The position numbers were made by a program, and so were the translations under genes. DNA of 64,000 bases. It comes from Parvularcula sp039822105. GTDB lineage: Bacteria > Pseudomonadota > Alphaproteobacteria > Caulobacterales > Parvularculaceae. The stretch covers positions 141,288 through 205,287 of the forward strand of contig JBCBMW010000005.1 in assembly GCA_039822105.1 (NCBI GenBank), given 5' to 3'. The first letter of the stretch is position 1. Each line of letters starts with the position of its first letter. The notes under the pieces are model-generated. The model made no database searches, was not told the origin of the DNA, and was given only the letters and a program-made list of their open reading frames with translations. Positions 61,225 to 64,000 of the stretch are shown piece after piece.

Positions 61225-61869
61225 ATGAAAAGTTTTGCTGTTGCTCTGTGTGCATTGCTGGGGTCAGCGCAAGCTGCACCGGTTTCGTTCACGATCAATG
61301 GAGAGCTTGGCGCCAACCCGGCGCGCATCAACAGCACGTTCGATGGTGCAAGCTTTTCAGGCTCGTTGAGCTTCGACGACGAAGCCCTGTTGCCCGGCAG
61401 CACTGACGGTGACCGGAGTTATGCCCTCACCGACTGGTCCATCGACGTCACGGCCACAAGCGGAGAGATGCTGTCGATCACCCAAGACGGTGAACCGCTA
61501 GACAGCGGCTCAGCCACCGTGAACGTGTTCGGCAATGGCTTGATCGCCTTCGACATTTTCGAAGACATCGACAACCCGGCAACCCGGGCCGAAGAACGGC
61601 GCTTCTTCCAGATCCGGTTCGAGCATCCGCAGCCAGGAACGCCGTTTACACCGCTCACTGATCTTGCAAACAGCCCAACGCTAAGCGCGGATGCGGCATT
61701 CATCGCGGGTCTCTTGCAGTTCTCCACCAGTCAGGTCTCAACGCCTATTGTTAGCGCTACGATCAGCGGATCATCCGTACCCATGGACCCTGTGCCCTTG
61801 CCTGCTGGTCTTCCGCTTATGATCAGCGGGTTGGGTGCACTCGTCACGATCAGGCGCCGCAGGCGTTAA
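61225..61869 (+). CDS. Exported protein with VPLPA-CTERM sorting signal (3)
   Basis: 214 residues starting MKSFAVALCALLGSAQA (signal peptide); GAGGGGATAGG lies just upstream. The body is beta-rich (FSGSLSFDDEALLPGS, YALTDWSIDVTATSGEM) like other predicted surface or matrix proteins of this type. C-terminus: DPVPLPAGLPLMISGLGALV then TIRRRRR, a textbook VPLPA signal. The stop overlaps the ftsK stop by 4 bases. Confidence 0.85.
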   Translation: MKSFAVALCALLGSAQAAPVSFTINGELGANPARINSTFDGASFSGSLSFDDEALLPGSTDGDRSYALTDWSIDVTATSGEMLSITQDGEPLDSGSATVNVFGNGLIAFDIFEDIDNPATRAEERRFFQIRFEHPQPGTPFTPLTDLANSPTLSADAAFIAGLLQFSTSQVSTPIVSATISGSSVPMDPVPLPAGLPLMISGLGALVTIRRRRR

Positions 61870-64000
61870 GCGGCGTCTTCACCAATCAGGATTTCGCGTT
61901 TGCCCGCGTGGTTGGCCTGGCTGATGATGCCCTCATCCTCGAGCTTCTCGATCAGTGTGGCCGCGCGGTTGTAGCCAATCTGCAAGCGGCGCTGGAGGTA
62001 GCTGGTCGAGGCCTTCCGGTCACGGACGACAATCGCGACGGCTTGATCAAAGAGCGCATCGCCTGAGCCTGTGTTGCCGCCAAGGTCGAGGCCGAGTTGC
62101 GCGGCGGCCATGTCATCATCCTCACCGCCTTCGGTGACCTCTTGGATATAGTCCGGCTTGCCCTGTTTTTTGAGGTGGGTGACGATCTTCTCGACCTCAT
62201 CATCAGAGACAAAGCCGCCATGGACACGGGTCAGGCGCCCGCCGCCGGCCATGTAAAGCATGTCGCCCTGACCGAGGAGCTGCTCCGCCCCTTGCTCTCC
62301 CAAGATGGTCCGCGAGTCGATTTTCGAGGTCACCTGGAAAGAGATCCGTGTCGGGAAGTTCGCCTTGATCGTCCCCGTGATGACGTCCACCGACGGACGC
62401 TGGGTCGCCATGATAAGGTGGATGCCCGCCGCCCGCGCCATCTGCGCCAGGCGCTGGACCATCGCCTCGATGTCCTTGCCCGCGACCATCATGAGGTCGG
62501 CGACCTCGTCGATCACGACCACGATGTAGGGCATCTTCTCTTCGTCGAGCACTTCCTCTTCGTAGGTGGGCTCACCGGTGTCAGGGTCGTAGCCTGAGTG
62601 CACCTTGCGGACGAGCGGCTCGCCCGATGCGAGCGAGTCGGCCACGCGCTCGTTAAAGCCTGTGATGTTCCGCACGCCCACTTTGGACATCCGGCGGTAG
62701 CGCTCTTCCATCTCCCGCACGGTCCATTTGAGGGCGACGACAGCCTTGCGCGGCTCTGTCACCACCGGCGCGAGAAGATGCGGAATGCCTTCATAGACCG
62801 AAAGCTCGAGCATTTTGGGGTCGACCATGATCATCTTGCACTCCTCAGGAGGCAGACGATAGAGAAGCGACAGGATCATGGTGTTGATGCCCACCGACTT
62901 ACCTGAACCCGTGGTCCCGGCAATCAAGAGGTGGGGCATTTTGGAGAGGTCAGCGTATTGCGGCTCCCCGCCGATATCTTTGCCCAGCGCAATGGTCAGG
63001 TTCTTGGCATCGGTGAACTCATCCGTGGTGAGCATTTCCCGGAAATAGACCATCTCACGGTCATCATTGGGAAGCTCAATGCCGATGGCGTTGCGGCCTG
63101 GCACAACAGCGACGCGGCAGGCGACGGCTGACATCGACCGGGCGATGTCATCGGCCAGCGCGATGACACGCGATGACTTGGTGCCTGCAGCTGGTTTCAG
63201 CTCGTAAAGCGTGACGACTGGCCCGGGGCGCACGCCGGTGATCTCGCCGCCGATTTTGAAGTCGGCGAGAACACACTCGAGCATCTGCGCGCGCTCTTCG
63301 AGGTCCTTGTCGGCCAAGACTTTGCGATCCTTGGCGGTGGGGGCCCTCAAGAGTTGGATGCCGGGGAACTCATAAGCTTCGCCCGCGCGGCGTTTGGTGA
63401 TGGTCGGCCTTTTGCGCGGCGGCACTTTCTTCGGCTCACGGACGATACGGGCCTTTTCGGCGACCTCTTCTTCAAAGCCGTCCTCTTCGTCCTCGTATTC
63501 GTACTCTTCCTCGACCTCTTCGTATTCGTACTCATACTCTTCGGCGAGTTCAGCGTCGCCTTCGAGTTCGATCTCTTCCTCGTCGGCGTCCTCCTCTGTA
63601 AGCGGAGGAAGCTCGTGCAGGCTCTCACCCACGTCGCGGCCCTCGCGGAACTCTTCCCAGCGCTCTTGCAGCGATGCCCAGGCGACCTCAGCGGTGTAGC
63701 GAACAGCATCCGCCGCGGCGACCGCATGGGCCCAGCGCGTGCCGCCAGCGAACGCGAGAAGCGACCCGCCCAAAACGAAAAGAAGGGTCGCCGCGATCAT
63801 GCGCGCACCGGGCACGCGGAGCACACTGATCACGTCCTCAAGCCCGCCAGCGGACAAGTCACCAAAGAGGCCGCCAAATCCCACAACGAATGGCCAGTCC
63901 ACACTGCGCGGCAAACAGGAGGCGAAACCGGCAAACAGCACCGCCCCGAGAGGAAGGGCGGCTGCCTTCAGCCAAGCGCTCAAAGGGGTCTGGTTCGGCG
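61866..64000 (-). CDS. ftsK: DNA translocase FtsK (5' end beyond the window)
   Basis: Septal DNA pump that moves the chromosome and activates XerCD at dif. The frame is open to the window edge, so the N-terminal membrane part is cut; helices are still seen near the edge. A very acidic linker with repeated Glu-Tyr follows (about 140-180 residues from the first TTG at 63983), then the motor with Walker A GTTGSGKSVGINTMI, Walker B VVVIDEVADLMMVAG, and the C-terminal gamma winged helix (ASTSYLQRRLQIGYNRAATL) that reads KOPS sites. The 3' end overlaps the convergent gene by 4 bases. Confidence 0.96.
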   Translation of the reverse strand, partial: PNQTPLSAWLKAAALPLGAVLFAGFASCLPRSVDWPFVVGFGGLFGDLSAGGLEDVISVLRVPGARMIAATLLFVLGGSLLAFAGGTRWAHAVAAADAVRYTAEVAWASLQERWEEFREGRDVGESLHELPPLTEEDADEEEIELEGDAELAEEYEYEYEEVEEEYEYEDEEDGFEEEVAEKARIVREPKKVPPRKRPTITKRRAGEAYEFPGIQLLRAPTAKDRKVLADKDLEERAQMLECVLADFKIGGEITGVRPGPVVTLYELKPAAGTKSSRVIALADDIARSMSAVACRVAVVPGRNAIGIELPNDDREMVYFREMLTTDEFTDAKNLTIALGKDIGGEPQYADLSKMPHLLIAGTTGSGKSVGINTMILSLLYRLPPEECKMIMVDPKMLELSVYEGIPHLLAPVVTEPRKAVVALKWTVREMEERYRRMSKVGVRNITGFNERVADSLASGEPLVRKVHSGYDPDTGEPTYEEEVLDEEKMPYIVVVIDEVADLMMVAGKDIEAMVQRLAQMARAAGIHLIMATQRPSVDVITGTIKANFPTRISFQVTSKIDSRTILGEQGAEQLLGQGDMLYMAGGGRLTRVHGGFVSDDEVEKIVTHLKKQGKPDYIQEVTEGGEDDDMAAAQLGLDLGGNTGSGDALFDQAVAIVVRDRKASTSYLQRRLQIGYNRAATLIEKLEDEGIISQANHAGKREILIGEDAA

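Overview
The window is a stretch of alphaproteobacterial chromosome: high-GC, densely packed, with no insertion sequence, phage gene, integrase or CRISPR array that I can recognise. Lineage markers are the F1 ATP synthase genes as a separate operon without F0 genes, a DUF2794 protein, a COQ4-like protein, an IalB-like protein, CcmA/CcmB, a dapF-mtaB-ftsY-yciB run, and proteins with VPLPA-type C-terminal sorting signals. I infer a free-living, probably marine member of a Caulobacterales/Parvularculales-like group; the genus cannot be named from this.

Layout. 0-6.6 kb (minus): UbiB-like kinase, RNase D, lptC-lptA-lptB, rpoN, with an aldo/keto reductase upstream. 6.6-12.4 kb: tRNA-Arg(CCG), a YbjN-like protein head to head with rsmB, a large zinc metalloprotease, a Bax-inhibitor-1 homologue. 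12.4-19.9 kb: DUF2794 and COQ4-like proteins, a 73-aa unknown, an AEC transporter, 3-hydroxybutyryl-CoA dehydrogenase, a lipoprotein phosphoesterase, a membrane protein and cysK. 20-27 kb (minus): the F1 operon atpH-atpA-atpG-atpD-atpC, with three extra genes between its members: a lipoprotein, a phytanoyl-CoA-dioxygenase-like enzyme and a 56-residue membrane peptide. 27-37 kb: HxlR regulator, GMC oxidoreductase, serine hydrolase-like protein, a LOV-PAS histidine kinase with a degenerate ATP site, lepA, small lipoproteins, a PHA-system protein, the first sorting-signal protein and an amidohydrolase.

37-43.6 kb: acnA, a thioesterase, a quinone-oxidoreductase-like enzyme, ccmA-ccmB, IalB-like protein. 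43.7-46.9 kb: a tightly overlapping four-gene module (outer-membrane barrel-like protein, 57-residue membrane peptide, processive-type GT2 glycosyltransferase, polytopic membrane protein), which I read as an undescribed envelope or exopolysaccharide synthesis unit. 46.9-51.5 kb: dapF, mtaB, ftsY, yciB, NUDIX. 51.6-58.2 kb: a MarR regulator with a histone-H1-like tail, xth, a GST, a cysteine-rich unknown, a TauE-like exporter, an ABC-type membrane-domain pseudogene with two in-frame stops, and an unknown gene behind a perfect hairpin. 58.4-64 kb: lolA, ada, two tandem sorting-signal proteins, and ftsK running off the right edge.

The most notable items are the interleaved ATP synthase operon with its uncatalogued small membrane peptide, the four-gene glycosyltransferase module, the MarR/H1-like fusion, the LOV kinase lacking its N-box asparagine, the two-stop pseudogene, and the fact that five of ten convergent gene pairs overlap by exactly four bases at their stop codons. 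All functional calls rest on reading motifs by eye; no database search was possible.
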